Positions 52,128 to 62,604 of a DNA stretch of 64,000 nucleotides are shown here, one piece after another (positions within the stretch are counted from its first letter, which is position 1; each line of letters opens with the position of its first letter). The notes beneath the pieces are model-generated. The model did no database searches, was not told the DNA's origin, and saw only the letters and a list, made by a program, of their open reading frames with translations. The translations under genes and the position numbers were made by a program. The stretch spans positions 558,001 through 622,000 of the forward strand of contig NZ_JACHMF010000001.1 of assembly GCF_014204895.1 (NCBI RefSeq), read 5' to 3'. The stretch comes from Paractinoplanes abujensis. GTDB taxonomy: Bacteria > Actinomycetota > Actinomycetes > Mycobacteriales > Micromonosporaceae.

Positions 52128-53162
52128 CTACTGATTTAAAAGCCGCATCCCGGCCGTCAGCATCGCCGTGGCCCTGGGGTAGTCGCGCAGCTGGGCCTGA
52201 ACCGTCTCCAGGCCGACGCGCAGCGCCACCGTGGGCACGCCCCGGGCCTGCAGCACCTGATGGGTCCAGGTCACGAAGTCGGTGAAGATCGCGGTCTCGC
52301 TCACGTAGAGCGCCGCCGCCAGGAAGTCGACGATGTGCGCCATGTCCTCGGCCGTCGAGTCGAGCTGGCGCTGGTTGTAGGTGCGCATCGCGGGATACGC
52401 GTCGGTGAGCCGCTGTATGGCCGTGTCGATCAGCTGGGGGCGGTGCCGCACCACGTACGTGTATTCGTCGTCGCCCAGGAACGCCGAGAGCTGCGGGTCC
52501 TGGTTGTGCGGGGGCCAGTTGCGGGCCAGCCGCCGTACGGCCTCCTCGGCGCCCGCGGCCCACGCGTCGGCGCCCAGGTGCTGCGCGTACCGCCCGCCGG
52601 GCCCGAAACCCCGCCCGCCCGCGATGACCGGGATGCCGGCCGCCTTGCAGGCAGTGATGGCGGCGTGCGCCCGCGGCAGCCGGGTCGCGATCATGCAGCT
52701 CAGCGCGACCACGTCGGGCCCGGTCTGGTGCAGGTGGCTGATCAGGTGCGGCCCGGGCACGTTGGCGCCCAGGAAGTCGACCCGCCAGCCGTCCAGCCGC
52801 AGCATCTCGGCCAGCATGCGGGTCGGCAGCGCGTGCCATTCGCCGTCGACGCAGGCGATCGTCACCCGGCCGCGGGTGGGGCGCACGTTCGTGCGGGCGG
52901 CCAGCGCGGCGAGGGCCCGGTCGCTGATCGCGGTGGCCGCGTGTTCGCGCGCGACGGTCCATTCGTTGACCGCCCACAGCTCACCGACCCGGATCTGGGC
53001 GGCGCCGATCAGGTCGACGATGACGCGCTGGGGAGCGGCGCCGCCGTCGAGCAGCTCGTTGACGATCTCGACGGCACCGTATTCGTCGCCCTGGCCGATC
53101 AGGTCGAGGAACTCGTCGTGCAGGCCGGGGTCGTCGAGCGAGCGGCGCGAGGCAACGCTCAC
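52128..53162 (-). CDS. Cobalamin-binding protein with CarH-like photoreceptor motif
   Basis: 344 residues. Residues 1-90 are a four-helix cap like that of CarH/MetH (AVEIVNELLDGGAAPQRVIV), with W63-x9-E73-H74 (LWAVNEWTVAREHAAT), the motif CarH uses to place adenosylcobalamin for light sensing. A B12-binding Rossmann domain follows with DGEWH110ALPTRM (His ligand; the usual last Gly is Pro), VDFLGANVPG and VIAGGRGFG. The C-terminal 100 residues are a helical domain found in some sensors. There is no MerR DNA-binding domain. The GTG start overlaps the stop of the SpoIIE-type phosphatase gene, so the pair probably acts together. Confidence 0.85.
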   Translation of the reverse strand: MSVASRRSLDDPGLHDEFLDLIGQGDEYGAVEIVNELLDGGAAPQRVIVDLIGAAQIRVGELWAVNEWTVAREHAATAISDRALAALAARTNVRPTRGRVTIACVDGEWHALPTRMLAEMLRLDGWRVDFLGANVPGPHLISHLHQTGPDVVALSCMIATRLPRAHAAITACKAAGIPVIAGGRGFGPGGRYAQHLGADAWAAGAEEAVRRLARNWPPHNQDPQLSAFLGDDEYTYVVRHRPQLIDTAIQRLTDAYPAMRTYNQRQLDSTAEDMAHIVDFLAAALYVSETAIFTDFVTWTHQVLQARGVPTVALRVGLETVQAQLRDYPRATAMLTAGMRLLNQ

Positions 53163-54859
53163 GACCGGGCCCGCGCGCGCCGCTCGGTGCGGCGGGCGTC
53201 GATCGCGAACGGCGACGCGTTGCGGGCGCCGTTGCGCAGGCTGAGCTGGGTGCGGGCGGGGGCGCGGACGGCCAGCATGGCGATGTCGTCCCGGGTGCCG
53301 CCGTGCACCCAGTCGCTGACCAGCTGCCGGACGCGTTCGACGGTGGCCACGGCGGGCAGCCCGCGGCACTCGGCCAGCGCCTCGCGCAACCGGGCCTCGC
53401 CGAACTGCTCGTTCCCGCCCGGGCCGCCCCGGGCCTCGGTCAGGCCGTCGCTGTAGAGCAGGCACAACTCGCCCGCCGCAAGCTCGACGTCGGCCGGATT
53501 GACCACCGTACGCGGGACCGCGCCGATCAGAGTGCCGCTGACCGGCACCTCCTCGACGCTGCCGTCGCTGCGCAGCACGAGCGGCGGCGGATGCCCGCCC
53601 GTGGCCAGCGAGAGCTTGACCCGGCCGTGCTCGGCCCGGCTGACCGAGCCCACGACCAGGGTGACGAACCGGTGCTGGCGGCCGGAGTCGAGCAGCGCCT
53701 TGTTGAGCACGCGCAGCATCTCGACCGGCGGCGCCTCGACCAGGCGCAACGCGCGCAGCGTCTGGCGCACCTTGCCGGTCAGCACGGCCGCCTCGGGGCC
53801 CTTGCCGCACACGTCGCCGAGCGCGATCACCGTGTCGGGGCTCTTGTCGGTCGGGCCGAACACGTCGTAGAAGTCGCCGCCGATGCGCAGCGCCTCACGG
53901 GCCGCCTGGTAGGAGCCGACCAGCTCGATGCCCTCGGGCTGCACCAGCTCGGGCGGCAGCAGGTCGGCCTGCAGCACCGCGGTGGTGTCGACCTGCTCGC
54001 GGTAGAGCAGCGCGGCCGAGATGGCGGCGCCGGCCCGGGCCGCGAAGATGCGGGCCAGGATCTCGTCCTCGGGGCTGAACGTGGCGTCGTCGCCCCGGCG
54101 GGCCAGGATCAGCGCGCCGGCCGGCTCGGCGTTGCCGGGCAGGGGAGTGACCAGCAGCGCCCCGATCGGGCCGAAGCTGCCGGGCAGCAGCCACTCGGGC
54201 GCCTGGGACGCGTCGAGCCATTTGCTGGGGATGGGCGGGAACCCGCCGAGCGCCTCGATCAGGCCGGGCACCTGGCTCAGTGACTGCTCGCGGAGCGTGC
54301 CCTCCTCCATCATGCCGCCTGCTACGAGCCGCACCCACTGGGACTGGCGGCGGTCGATCGGCAGCACCACCATGGCCGCGTCGGCCAGGTGCGCCACCGC
54401 CAGCTCGGCGGTGATCCGCTGGCAGCGGCCCTGGTGCAGCGACGACGACAGGCGGCGGCCGGCCTCGGCCAGGAACGCCGTGCGGGCGCGCTCGGCCCGC
54501 AACGCGTCGGCCCGGGCCACCTCGTCGGAGCGATCGCGCAGATACCACCCGTAGTGGGCGGGGCCCAGCGGGCGCCGCTGGCCCTGCAAGTGGCGGCCGT
54601 CGTGGACGTCGGTGAAGGAGTCGTCACCGGCGGCCAGGGCGGCGGCCAGGCCGGGCAGCGGCCCGGCCAGCGGGGACATGCCCGCGGTGAGGGCCGGAAC
54701 CAGGGCCTGGGCCGCGGCGTTGACCATCAGGACGGTGTCGTCGGCGGAGTCGCACAGCAGCACCGCCTCGCTGGCGGCGTCGAGTGCGGCGCGGAGCAGA
54801 GCGGGCGCGGGCCCGCCGGTCAGCCTTTCGCCGGCTGCTGCCGACGATTGCGCTGTCAT
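53159..54859 (-). CDS. PAS-GAF-SpoIIE (PP2C-type) protein phosphatase
   Basis: 566 residues. PAS-like N-terminus (LRAALDAASEAVLLCDSADD), GAF domain around residues 130-290 (AELAVAHLADAAMVVLPIDR, LLVTPLPGNAEPAGALILAR), then a SpoIIE phosphatase: GSYQAAREALRIGGDFYDVF, VIALGDVCGKGPEAA, SLATGGHPPPLVLR and LLYSDGLTEARGG. Such phosphatases typically act on anti-sigma-factor antagonists of the RsbV type. It is coupled to the B12-binding protein, suggesting a light or cobalamin input. AGGAGG ribosome site before the ATG. Confidence 0.9.
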   Translation of the reverse strand: MTAQSSAAAGERLTGGPAPALLRAALDAASEAVLLCDSADDTVLMVNAAAQALVPALTAGMSPLAGPLPGLAAALAAGDDSFTDVHDGRHLQGQRRPLGPAHYGWYLRDRSDEVARADALRAERARTAFLAEAGRRLSSSLHQGRCQRITAELAVAHLADAAMVVLPIDRRQSQWVRLVAGGMMEEGTLREQSLSQVPGLIEALGGFPPIPSKWLDASQAPEWLLPGSFGPIGALLVTPLPGNAEPAGALILARRGDDATFSPEDEILARIFAARAGAAISAALLYREQVDTTAVLQADLLPPELVQPEGIELVGSYQAAREALRIGGDFYDVFGPTDKSPDTVIALGDVCGKGPEAAVLTGKVRQTLRALRLVEAPPVEMLRVLNKALLDSGRQHRFVTLVVGSVSRAEHGRVKLSLATGGHPPPLVLRSDGSVEEVPVSGTLIGAVPRTVVNPADVELAAGELCLLYSDGLTEARGGPGGNEQFGEARLREALAECRGLPAVATVERVRQLVSDWVHGGTRDDIAMLAVRAPARTQLSLRNGARNASPFAIDARRTERRARARS

Positions 54860-54952
54860 GGTCCCTCCTGACTCTCCCCGCCGAATACGATCTATGCACA
54901 GCCTACGTGCATATTGGCGCCGCGGCCGTGCCGAGGTCCGGGCGCGGACGTC

Positions 54953-55726
54953 TCAGCCGGCCAGGTCGACCACGATCGGGGCGTGATCGCTGGGGCCTTT
55001 GCCCTTGCGCGCCTCGCGGTCCACCACCGCGTCTGTCACCCGGTCGGCCACGGCCCCCGAGGCGTACACGAGGTCGATGCGCATCCCCAGGTTCTTGTGA
55101 AACATGCCGGCCCGGTAATCCCAATAGGTGAACGGGCGGTCACCCTTGAGAGGCCGGGCCACGATGTCGCGCAGCCCGACGCCGCGTAATCCGGACAGGG
55201 CCTCCCGCTCGGGCGCAGTCACGTGGGTGGAGCCGACGAAGACTTTCGGGTCCCAGACGTCGTCATCAGTGGGCGCGACGTTGAAATCGCCGGCCACCAC
55301 GAGCGGCGCGGCGTCGATGTCGGCGGCGAGAGCACCGCGCAATGCGGACAGCCAGGAAAGCTTGTACGTGTAGTGCGGGTCGTCGGGGGTGCGGCCGTTC
55401 GGCACGTAGATCGAATAGAACCGGATACCGCCGGCCAGGGCGCTGATCGCGCGTGCTTCCGGGTCGGGAAAGCCGGGCTCGCCCGCGAAACCCTTGCGCA
55501 CGTCGTCGAGCCCCACTCGCGAGAGCAGGGCGACCCCGTTCCAACGGCCCTGTCCGTACGCGGCCACGTCGTACCCGAGATCGGCGACCTCAGCGGTGGG
55601 GAAGCCGTCCTCGGCGACCTTGGTCTCCTGCAGGCACAGCAGGTCGGGCTGGGTGGTGTCGAGCCACTCCAGAAGGCGCGGCAGGCGGGCCTTGACCGAG
55701 TTGACGTTCCACGTGGCGAAGCGCAT
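54953..55726 (-). CDS. xthA: Exodeoxyribonuclease III (AP endonuclease)
   Basis: 257 residues, complete. MRFATWNVNSVKARLPRLLE, the metal-binding Glu in LCLQETKVAED, GDFNVAPTDDDVWDP, and the catalytic GPSDHAPIVVDL are all present. It repairs abasic sites and removes 3'-blocked ends in DNA. Confidence 0.94.
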   Translation of the reverse strand: MRFATWNVNSVKARLPRLLEWLDTTQPDLLCLQETKVAEDGFPTAEVADLGYDVAAYGQGRWNGVALLSRVGLDDVRKGFAGEPGFPDPEARAISALAGGIRFYSIYVPNGRTPDDPHYTYKLSWLSALRGALAADIDAAPLVVAGDFNVAPTDDDVWDPKVFVGSTHVTAPEREALSGLRGVGLRDIVARPLKGDRPFTYWDYRAGMFHKNLGMRIDLVYASGAVADRVTDAVVDREARKGKGPSDHAPIVVDLAG

Positions 55727-55774
55727 CCTCCCAGCCTGCTACATCGGGCCTCGGTGCGCTGCCTGCGAGCCCGC

Positions 55775-55894
55775 TCAGAAACGGCGCGTCGCGCGGGTGG
55801 CGGCCAGCAGGGCCAGGCCCAGGCCCGCCATGAGGACGAGAAGCACCGCGACCAGCCAGACCACAGCTCCGTCGGAGCCGACCAGCGTCGCCAT
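55775..55894 (-). CDS. 39-residue single-helix membrane protein
   Basis: Starts MATLVGSDGAVVWLVAVLL and continues through LVLMAGLGLALLAATRATRR, one clear membrane helix with a positively charged cytoplasmic end. AAGGGAGCGAGC precedes the ATG. Unknown function. Lies between xthA and a divergent gene; small size and strong ribosome site are the evidence. Confidence 0.6.
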   Translation of the reverse strand: MATLVGSDGAVVWLVAVLLVLMAGLGLALLAATRATRRF

Positions 55895-56013
55895 GCTCGC
55901 TCCCTTCCATCTGACAGAATAAACCGAGTGTGATCCGCGTTACCGCCGGACCCGTCAGCGAATAATGCCCGAGTCACGCACGCGATGCCAGTCGTGGTGG
56001 CAGGTTTGTCAGC

Positions 56014-56568
56014 ATGCGAGTGGACGTGACGCCGGCCCTGCCCGACAGCCTCCTCGACGCGGCCTGGGAGTTCTACCGTGACACGTTCGACGAGCTGCGG
56101 GTCCTCGCGGTCAACCGGCACATGCTCTACCGCCACGAGTTCGACGAGCTCATGGCGGACAAGCGCAACGACAAGTTCTTCGTACGGGATGACGAAGGCG
56201 TCACCGGGCTCGCCGTGATGACCAGCGACCTGCACGCCGCCCCGTTGATCTCACCCGACTACTTCCGGCACCACTGGCCCGACCTGTACGCCGAGAACCG
56301 CCTGTTCTTCGTGCACTTCGTGGGTGTCCGTCCCGGCGGCCGGGGCCGCGGCGTCTTCATCAAGCTGCTGCGGGAGATGTACAAACCGATCGAGGCGGCC
56401 GACGGCCTGGTCTTCATCGACGTCTGCACCTACAACGAGGACGTGCACCAGCTGCCCGAAATGATCGGCAAGGTCCTCGACCGGATCGCCGGTTACGCCG
56501 TTTCCACCCGCATCGATTCCCAGTCCTTCTGGATGTACGAGTTCCCGAAGGCCCGCGCCGACGCCTGA
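56014..56568 (+). CDS. GNAT-like hypothetical protein
   Basis: 184 residues. The fold looks like a GNAT acetyltransferase: DEGVTGLAVMTSDL (strands 2-3), FVHFVGVRPGGRGRGVFIKLL (acetyl-CoA loop of RxxGxG type), then a C-terminal FWMYEFPKA. The similarity is weak and the substrate unknown. Divergent from the small membrane protein gene. Confidence 0.7.
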   Translation: MRVDVTPALPDSLLDAAWEFYRDTFDELRVLAVNRHMLYRHEFDELMADKRNDKFFVRDDEGVTGLAVMTSDLHAAPLISPDYFRHHWPDLYAENRLFFVHFVGVRPGGRGRGVFIKLLREMYKPIEAADGLVFIDVCTYNEDVHQLPEMIGKVLDRIAGYAVSTRIDSQSFWMYEFPKARADA

Positions 56569-56570
56569 GG

Positions 56571-57584
56571 TCAGTCGCGGCGGTTGCGGCCGGCCAGGGC
56601 GACGGCCGGCCCGGTGGCGTGCCAGTGCCGCGCGAATTCGGCCGGTGGCACCGCCGGCCCCCACAGCCATCCCTGCCCCCGCGTCACGCCGACCGCGGCC
56701 AGGGCGTCCCGCTGCAGCCGGGTCTCCACCCCCTCGGCGATCACCGTGTGCCCCAGCGCGCGGCTCATCGCGACCACGGCCCGCACGATCTCGTCGTCCT
56801 CGCGGCTCGACCCCAGGCCGGCCACGAACGAGCGGTCGATCTTGATGCCGGTGACCGGGAACCGGCGCAGGTGACCCAGCGGCGAGTACCCGGTGCCGAA
56901 GTCGTCGATCAGCACGTGGCAGCCCAGTTCGCGCAGCTCGAAGAGGACCCGGCCGGCCGCGTCGACCGGCACCGGCTCGCTGATCTCGAACGCCACGCAG
57001 CGCGCCGGCACCCCGTACCGGAGCAACTCGGCCGAGACCGTCGAGGGCAGGTGCGGGTCGGTGAGCTGATGGCCGGAAACGTTGATCGACAGGTGGAAGG
57101 CGTCGTCCACGGTGCCGTCGGCCCGCCACGTGCCGAGCATGCGCAAAGCCTCCTGGCGTACCCGGTCGCCGACCGCCCCGATCAGCCCGGCCTCCTCGGC
57201 GATCGGGATGAACGTGGCCGGCGGGATCGGCCCGCGCTCGGGATGCACCCAGCGTGCCAGTGCCTCGGCGCCCACCGGCACGCCCGTCGCCAGGTCGACG
57301 ACCGGCTGGTAGGCCACGTTGAGCTGCCCGTCGCCGAGGGCCCGGCGCAGCGCCTCTTCGAGGTCGATCCGTTCGGGGGCGACAGTGCGGTCCGGGTCTT
57401 CGGCCGCGTCATGCCTCAGCGCGGCCGTCACCGCGCGGATCAGGAGCGGCACGACGATCACCGCCCCGGCCACCGCTGTCTCCCGCTGCGCCCAGGTCAC
57501 CTCGCCGAGCACCAGCAGCACGCCGGTCAGCAACGTCGGCGTGGCCGCGAGACCCGCCAACGCGAACGGTTTCCACTCGGTCAT
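56571..57584 (-). CDS. Membrane-bound EAL-domain c-di-GMP phosphodiesterase
   Basis: 337 residues. Two N-terminal membrane helices (FALAGLAATPTLLTGVLLVL and TAVAGAVIVVPLLIRAVTAAL) precede a complete EAL domain: VPVGAEALARW (E-A-L), LSINVSGHQL, FEISEPVPV, LIDDFGTGYSPLGHL, IKIDRSFV, VIAEGVET and QGWLWGPAVPP. All main metal and catalytic residues are present, so it should hydrolyse c-di-GMP. No GGDEF domain. The ATG is preferred over a GTG one codon before. Confidence 0.9.
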   Translation of the reverse strand: MTEWKPFALAGLAATPTLLTGVLLVLGEVTWAQRETAVAGAVIVVPLLIRAVTAALRHDAAEDPDRTVAPERIDLEEALRRALGDGQLNVAYQPVVDLATGVPVGAEALARWVHPERGPIPPATFIPIAEEAGLIGAVGDRVRQEALRMLGTWRADGTVDDAFHLSINVSGHQLTDPHLPSTVSAELLRYGVPARCVAFEISEPVPVDAAGRVLFELRELGCHVLIDDFGTGYSPLGHLRRFPVTGIKIDRSFVAGLGSSREDDEIVRAVVAMSRALGHTVIAEGVETRLQRDALAAVGVTRGQGWLWGPAVPPAEFARHWHATGPAVALAGRNRRD

Positions 57585-57632
57585 CACTGCTCAGTTCGGT
57601 GTTTACCGCCCGCGACTGAGCGACAGCCGCCC

Positions 57633-58469
57633 CTACGGGATGAGCACCCGGCTCGGCTCTCTTTCCCGGTCGGGCGCCGGGCGTTGACCGGGCACCGGGC
57701 TGCCGTGGGCGAACAGCGTCGGGCTGGCGGCGCGCCGCAGCACGGTCCGCGCGACCGAGCCCAGCAGGCCCGCGTGATGGGCGCCGCGTGGCCCGAGCAC
57801 GGTGACCCGGGCCCGGCTCGAGGCGCGGACCAGGGTGGGGCCGGCGGCGCCGGTGAGCAGCTTCGTCGTGAAATCGGTGAGTTCGGGAACGGCGGCCACC
57901 GCGCGGGCCAGGACCTCGCGGCCGGCGTCCTCGCCGCCGGGCCGCTCGACCACGTGGGCCACCAGCACCGGCACGTTGCGGCGGGCGCCCTCGCCGGCCG
58001 CTGTGCGCAGGCCCAGCAGGGAGCACTCGGACCCGTCGACCGCGGCCAGGATCGGACCGGCCTGCGGGCGCGGCCCGCGCGCGACCAGCACCGGGCACCA
58101 GGCCCGGGCCACCGTCTGCACCAGCACTGAGCCGGAGGGCAGCCACGGCGTGGTGGCCAGGTCGTCGTCGCCCAGCACGAGCATCTCGGCGGTGCGGCCC
58201 AGGCGCAGCAGCACCCGGTCGGGCACGCCGTCGACGAGTTGTCCCGTCACCCGCACCCCGGGTGTGGAACGCTGGGCAGTGGCCACCGCCTCGTCCACGA
58301 TCTGCGTCGCAGCCCCGCGGGCCCGGGCGTGTGACCAGGTGAAGACGTGCACGATTCGTAGCTCACGGTCACGCGAGACGGCTTCGCGGGCGGCGAGCCG
58401 CACCGCGGCGAGCCCCGCCGCCGTGCCGGTCACACCTACGACAACTGGAGACGGACTCGGATCGGGCAT
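57633..58469 (-). CDS. Universal stress protein, two tandem USP domains
   Basis: 278 residues. Each half has the USP fold: PVVVGVTGTAAGLAAVRLAA with LVLGDDDLATTPWLPSGSV, and PILAAVDGSECSLLGLRTAA with VTVLGPRGAHHAGLLGSVA. The second carries a G-x2-G-x9-G(S/T)-like ATP-binding end (GLLGSVARTVLRRA). ATG at 58469 with GGAGG upstream; a GTG three codons before is weaker. Stress-related, matching the SigB and GSP17M context. Confidence 0.88.
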   Translation of the reverse strand: MPDPSPSPVVVGVTGTAAGLAAVRLAAREAVSRDRELRIVHVFTWSHARARGAATQIVDEAVATAQRSTPGVRVTGQLVDGVPDRVLLRLGRTAEMLVLGDDDLATTPWLPSGSVLVQTVARAWCPVLVARGPRPQAGPILAAVDGSECSLLGLRTAAGEGARRNVPVLVAHVVERPGGEDAGREVLARAVAAVPELTDFTTKLLTGAAGPTLVRASSRARVTVLGPRGAHHAGLLGSVARTVLRRAASPTLFAHGSPVPGQRPAPDREREPSRVLIP

Positions 58470-58631
58470 CGTTGGCACCTCCGCGTTCGACTACAACCAT
58501 TATCTATACAAGTCCGCCACTCTTCGTGATCAATCCCTCAGCCGGGAGCCGCCTGATGACCCATTCAGGTTGAGGGTTTACGGTGAACTACACAATTTTT
58601 GAGACATCTGCCGGTGAAGTGAGGGAAATAC

Positions 58632-59915
<1,284 letters not shown>

Positions 59916-59935
59916 CCGTACGGAATCTTGATGTG

Positions 59936-59963
59936 ACGCCCCGCCGGATATCCGGCGGGGCGT
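59936..59963 (+). terminator. Strong intrinsic terminator after gltA
   Basis: 12-bp perfect stem ACGCCCCGCCGG/CCGGCGGGGCGT with an ATAT loop and TTTT following. It lies 20 nt after the gltA stop and 17 nt before htpG. Confidence 0.9.
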
Positions 59964-59980
59964 TTTCGTAACATCGGGGC

Positions 59981-61810
59981 ATGGAGACGTTGGAGTTTCA
60001 GGCCGAAGCCCGGCAGCTGCTGCAGTTGATGGTCCACTCGATCTACTCGAACAAGGACATCTTCCTCCGCGAGCTGATCTCGAACGCCTCGGACGCGCTG
60101 GACAAGCTGCGCCTGGCCACCCTGCAGGACGGGCTCGAGGCCGACGCCACCGACCTGCACATCGAGCTGGCCGCCGACAAGGAGGCGCGCACGCTGACGG
60201 TGCGCGACAACGGCATCGGCATGACCCGCGACGAGGTCGTCGAGCTGATCGGCACGATCGCCAAGTCGGGCACGGCCGAGCTGCTGGCCAAGCTGCGTGA
60301 GGCGAAGGAGAGCCCGGAGCTGATCGGGCAGTTCGGTGTCGGGTTCTACTCGACGTTCATGGTGGCCGAGAAGGTCGAGCTGGTGACGCGCAAGGCCGGC
60401 ACCGAGGGGCACGGCACCCGCTGGGAGTCCGGCGGCGAGGGCACGTTCACGATCGACGACGCCCCGGACGCGCCGGTCGGCACGACCGTCACCGTCCACC
60501 TGCGTCCCTCCGACGAGGAGGACGCGCTCTACGACTACACCGACGACTGGAAGATCCGGGAGATCGTCAAGAAGTACTCGGACTTCATCGCGTTCCCCAT
60601 CAAGATGGGCGACGACACGCTCAACTCGATGAAGGCGCTGTGGGCGCGGCCCCGGTCCGAGGTGTCCGACGAGGAATACCACGAGTTCTACAAGCACATC
60701 AGCCACGACTGGTCCGAGCCGCTCGAGATCATCAACATGAAGGCCGAGGGCACGTTCGAGTACGAGGCGCTGCTCTTCCTGCCGTCGCGGGCCCCGCACG
60801 ACCTGTTCCAGCGCGACTCCCGGCACGGCCTGCAGCTCTACGTCAAGCGTGTCTTCATCATGGACGACAGCCGCGAGCTGATCCCCGACTACCTGCGCTT
60901 CGTCAAGGGCGTGGTCGACGCGGCCGACCTGTCGCTGAACATCTCGCGCGAGATCCTGCAGCAGGACAGGCACATCCAGATGATCCGCCGCCGGCTGGTC
61001 AAGAAGGTGCTGTCGACCATCAAGGACCTGCTCAACAACAACCCGGAGAAGTACGCGACGTTCTGGCGCGAGTTCGGCCGGGCGGTCAAGGAGGGTCTGC
61101 TCAACGACCAGGACAACCAGAAGGCGATCCTGGACGTGGCCACGTTCTCGTCCACGGCGGGCACCGAGCCGACCACCCTCGCCGCCTACATCGAGCGGAT
61201 GAAGGAGGGCCAGGAGGAGATCTACTTCCTGACCGGTGACAGCCGCTCCCAGGTGGAGAACTCGCCCCACATGGAGGCCTTCCAGCAGCAGGGGTATGAA
61301 GTTCTCATCCTCACCGACCCGGTCGACGAGATCTGGGTCGAGGCCGTCCCCGACTACGACGGCAAGAAGCTGCAGTCCATCGCGCGCGGCTCGGTCGACC
61401 TGCCCAAGGACAAGGAGGAGCCGGAGCCCGAAGGCGACTTCGCGCCGCTGCTGACCTTCCTCAAGGACCAGCTGACCGAGCAGATCAAGGACGTCCGCCT
61501 CTCGCACCGCCTCATCAGCTCGCCCGCGTGCCTGGTCAGCGACACCGACGACATCACGCCCGCGCTCGAGAAGATGTATCGCGCGATGGGGCAGGAGGGC
61601 CCGCGGGTCAAGCGGATCCTCGAGCTCAACCCGGGCCACCCGCTGGTCAGCGGTCTGCGTACGGCGTTCGAGGAGCGGGCCGACGACCCGGCGCTGCCGG
61701 AGACGGCCGAGCTGCTCTACGGCACGGCCCTGCTGGCCGAGGGCGGCGACCTGGAGGACCCGGCGCGCTTCGCCAAACTGCTGGCCGAGCGCCTGGCCAA
61801 GACGGTCTAG
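59981..61810 (+). CDS. htpG: Molecular chaperone HtpG (Hsp90)
   Basis: 609 residues. Opens METLEFQAEARQLLQLMVHS with the Hsp90 ATPase motifs FLRELISNASDALDKLR, VRDNGIGMTRDEV, GQFGVGFYSTFMV and GTTVTVHLRP. Middle and C-terminal domains are complete. It binds ATP and helps fold stress-denatured proteins. Its TAG stop shares CTAG with the convergent PfkB gene. Confidence 0.97.
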   Translation: METLEFQAEARQLLQLMVHSIYSNKDIFLRELISNASDALDKLRLATLQDGLEADATDLHIELAADKEARTLTVRDNGIGMTRDEVVELIGTIAKSGTAELLAKLREAKESPELIGQFGVGFYSTFMVAEKVELVTRKAGTEGHGTRWESGGEGTFTIDDAPDAPVGTTVTVHLRPSDEEDALYDYTDDWKIREIVKKYSDFIAFPIKMGDDTLNSMKALWARPRSEVSDEEYHEFYKHISHDWSEPLEIINMKAEGTFEYEALLFLPSRAPHDLFQRDSRHGLQLYVKRVFIMDDSRELIPDYLRFVKGVVDAADLSLNISREILQQDRHIQMIRRRLVKKVLSTIKDLLNNNPEKYATFWREFGRAVKEGLLNDQDNQKAILDVATFSSTAGTEPTTLAAYIERMKEGQEEIYFLTGDSRSQVENSPHMEAFQQQGYEVLILTDPVDEIWVEAVPDYDGKKLQSIARGSVDLPKDKEEPEPEGDFAPLLTFLKDQLTEQIKDVRLSHRLISSPACLVSDTDDITPALEKMYRAMGQEGPRVKRILELNPGHPLVSGLRTAFEERADDPALPETAELLYGTALLAEGGDLEDPARFAKLLAERLAKTV

Positions 61811-62604
61811 AGCTCGTTCAACCAGCTGCGAGGGCCGGGGTGCCGCACGCGCACCCCGGCCACCCGGATCGCCTCGGTGATCGCGTCGCGCACGGGCTGG
61901 CCGGCGTGCAACGAGAACGCCAGGGCGCCGTGGAAGGCGTCGCCGGCGCCCGCGGTGTCGGCCGCCTCGACGGGCGGGACTTCGATCCGGTCGGTGCGGC
62001 CGCCGCGGGTCCAGAGCACCGGGCCCGGGCCGTGGGTGACGATCACGTCGGGGGCGGTGAGAGCCGCGGGGGATCGGAAGGCGGCCGAGCAGGCGACCAC
62101 GTCGGCGTGCGGCAGGATGTCGGCGAAGACGGGCCGCCATGTCCCGGCGTCGACCACCAGCCGTCGCGCGGCCCGGGCGGCGGCCACGGCGAGCCCGGGA
62201 TGATGCCCGTCGACGAGGGTCAGCTCCGCCTCGGGCAGACCTTCCTCCGGTACGGGGAACGACCGGTCACCGGCGTTGCGGCTGACGATCGTGCGCTCGC
62301 CCGTGCCGTCGGCCACGATCACGGTCGAGACCGGCGGCAACTCCTCCGAACCGTGGGCCGCGTCGACGAGCCGTACAGCATGGGCCTCCAGGTCTTTGCG
62401 GATGAGGTCGCCCAGCGGATGCGCGCCGATCGCCGTGACCAGGGTGACGGGCGCGCCCAGGGCAGCCGCCGTGATCGCGGCATTCAGGGCCGGCCCGCCC
62501 GCGGCGACCTCGGCCGACCGGGCCTGCGCCTTCTCGTCCACGCCGGGCACCCGCTCGACCCGATAGACGAGGTCGACGGTGGCCAGTCCGACGCAGAGGA
62601 TCAT
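61807..62604 (-). CDS. PfkB-family carbohydrate kinase
   Basis: 265 residues, ribokinase fold. Start MILCVGLATVDLVYRVERVP; sugar-binding AAGGPALNAAITAAALGA; the anion-hole and catalytic site DTAGAGDAFHGALAFSLH. It phosphorylates a sugar or nucleoside; the substrate is not clear (a ketohexokinase-like subgroup is possible). ATG lies in an overlap with the EVE gene. Confidence 0.9.
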   Translation of the reverse strand: MILCVGLATVDLVYRVERVPGVDEKAQARSAEVAAGGPALNAAITAAALGAPVTLVTAIGAHPLGDLIRKDLEAHAVRLVDAAHGSEELPPVSTVIVADGTGERTIVSRNAGDRSFPVPEEGLPEAELTLVDGHHPGLAVAAARAARRLVVDAGTWRPVFADILPHADVVACSAAFRSPAALTAPDVIVTHGPGPVLWTRGGRTDRIEVPPVEAADTAGAGDAFHGALAFSLHAGQPVRDAITEAIRVAGVRVRHPGPRSWLNEL

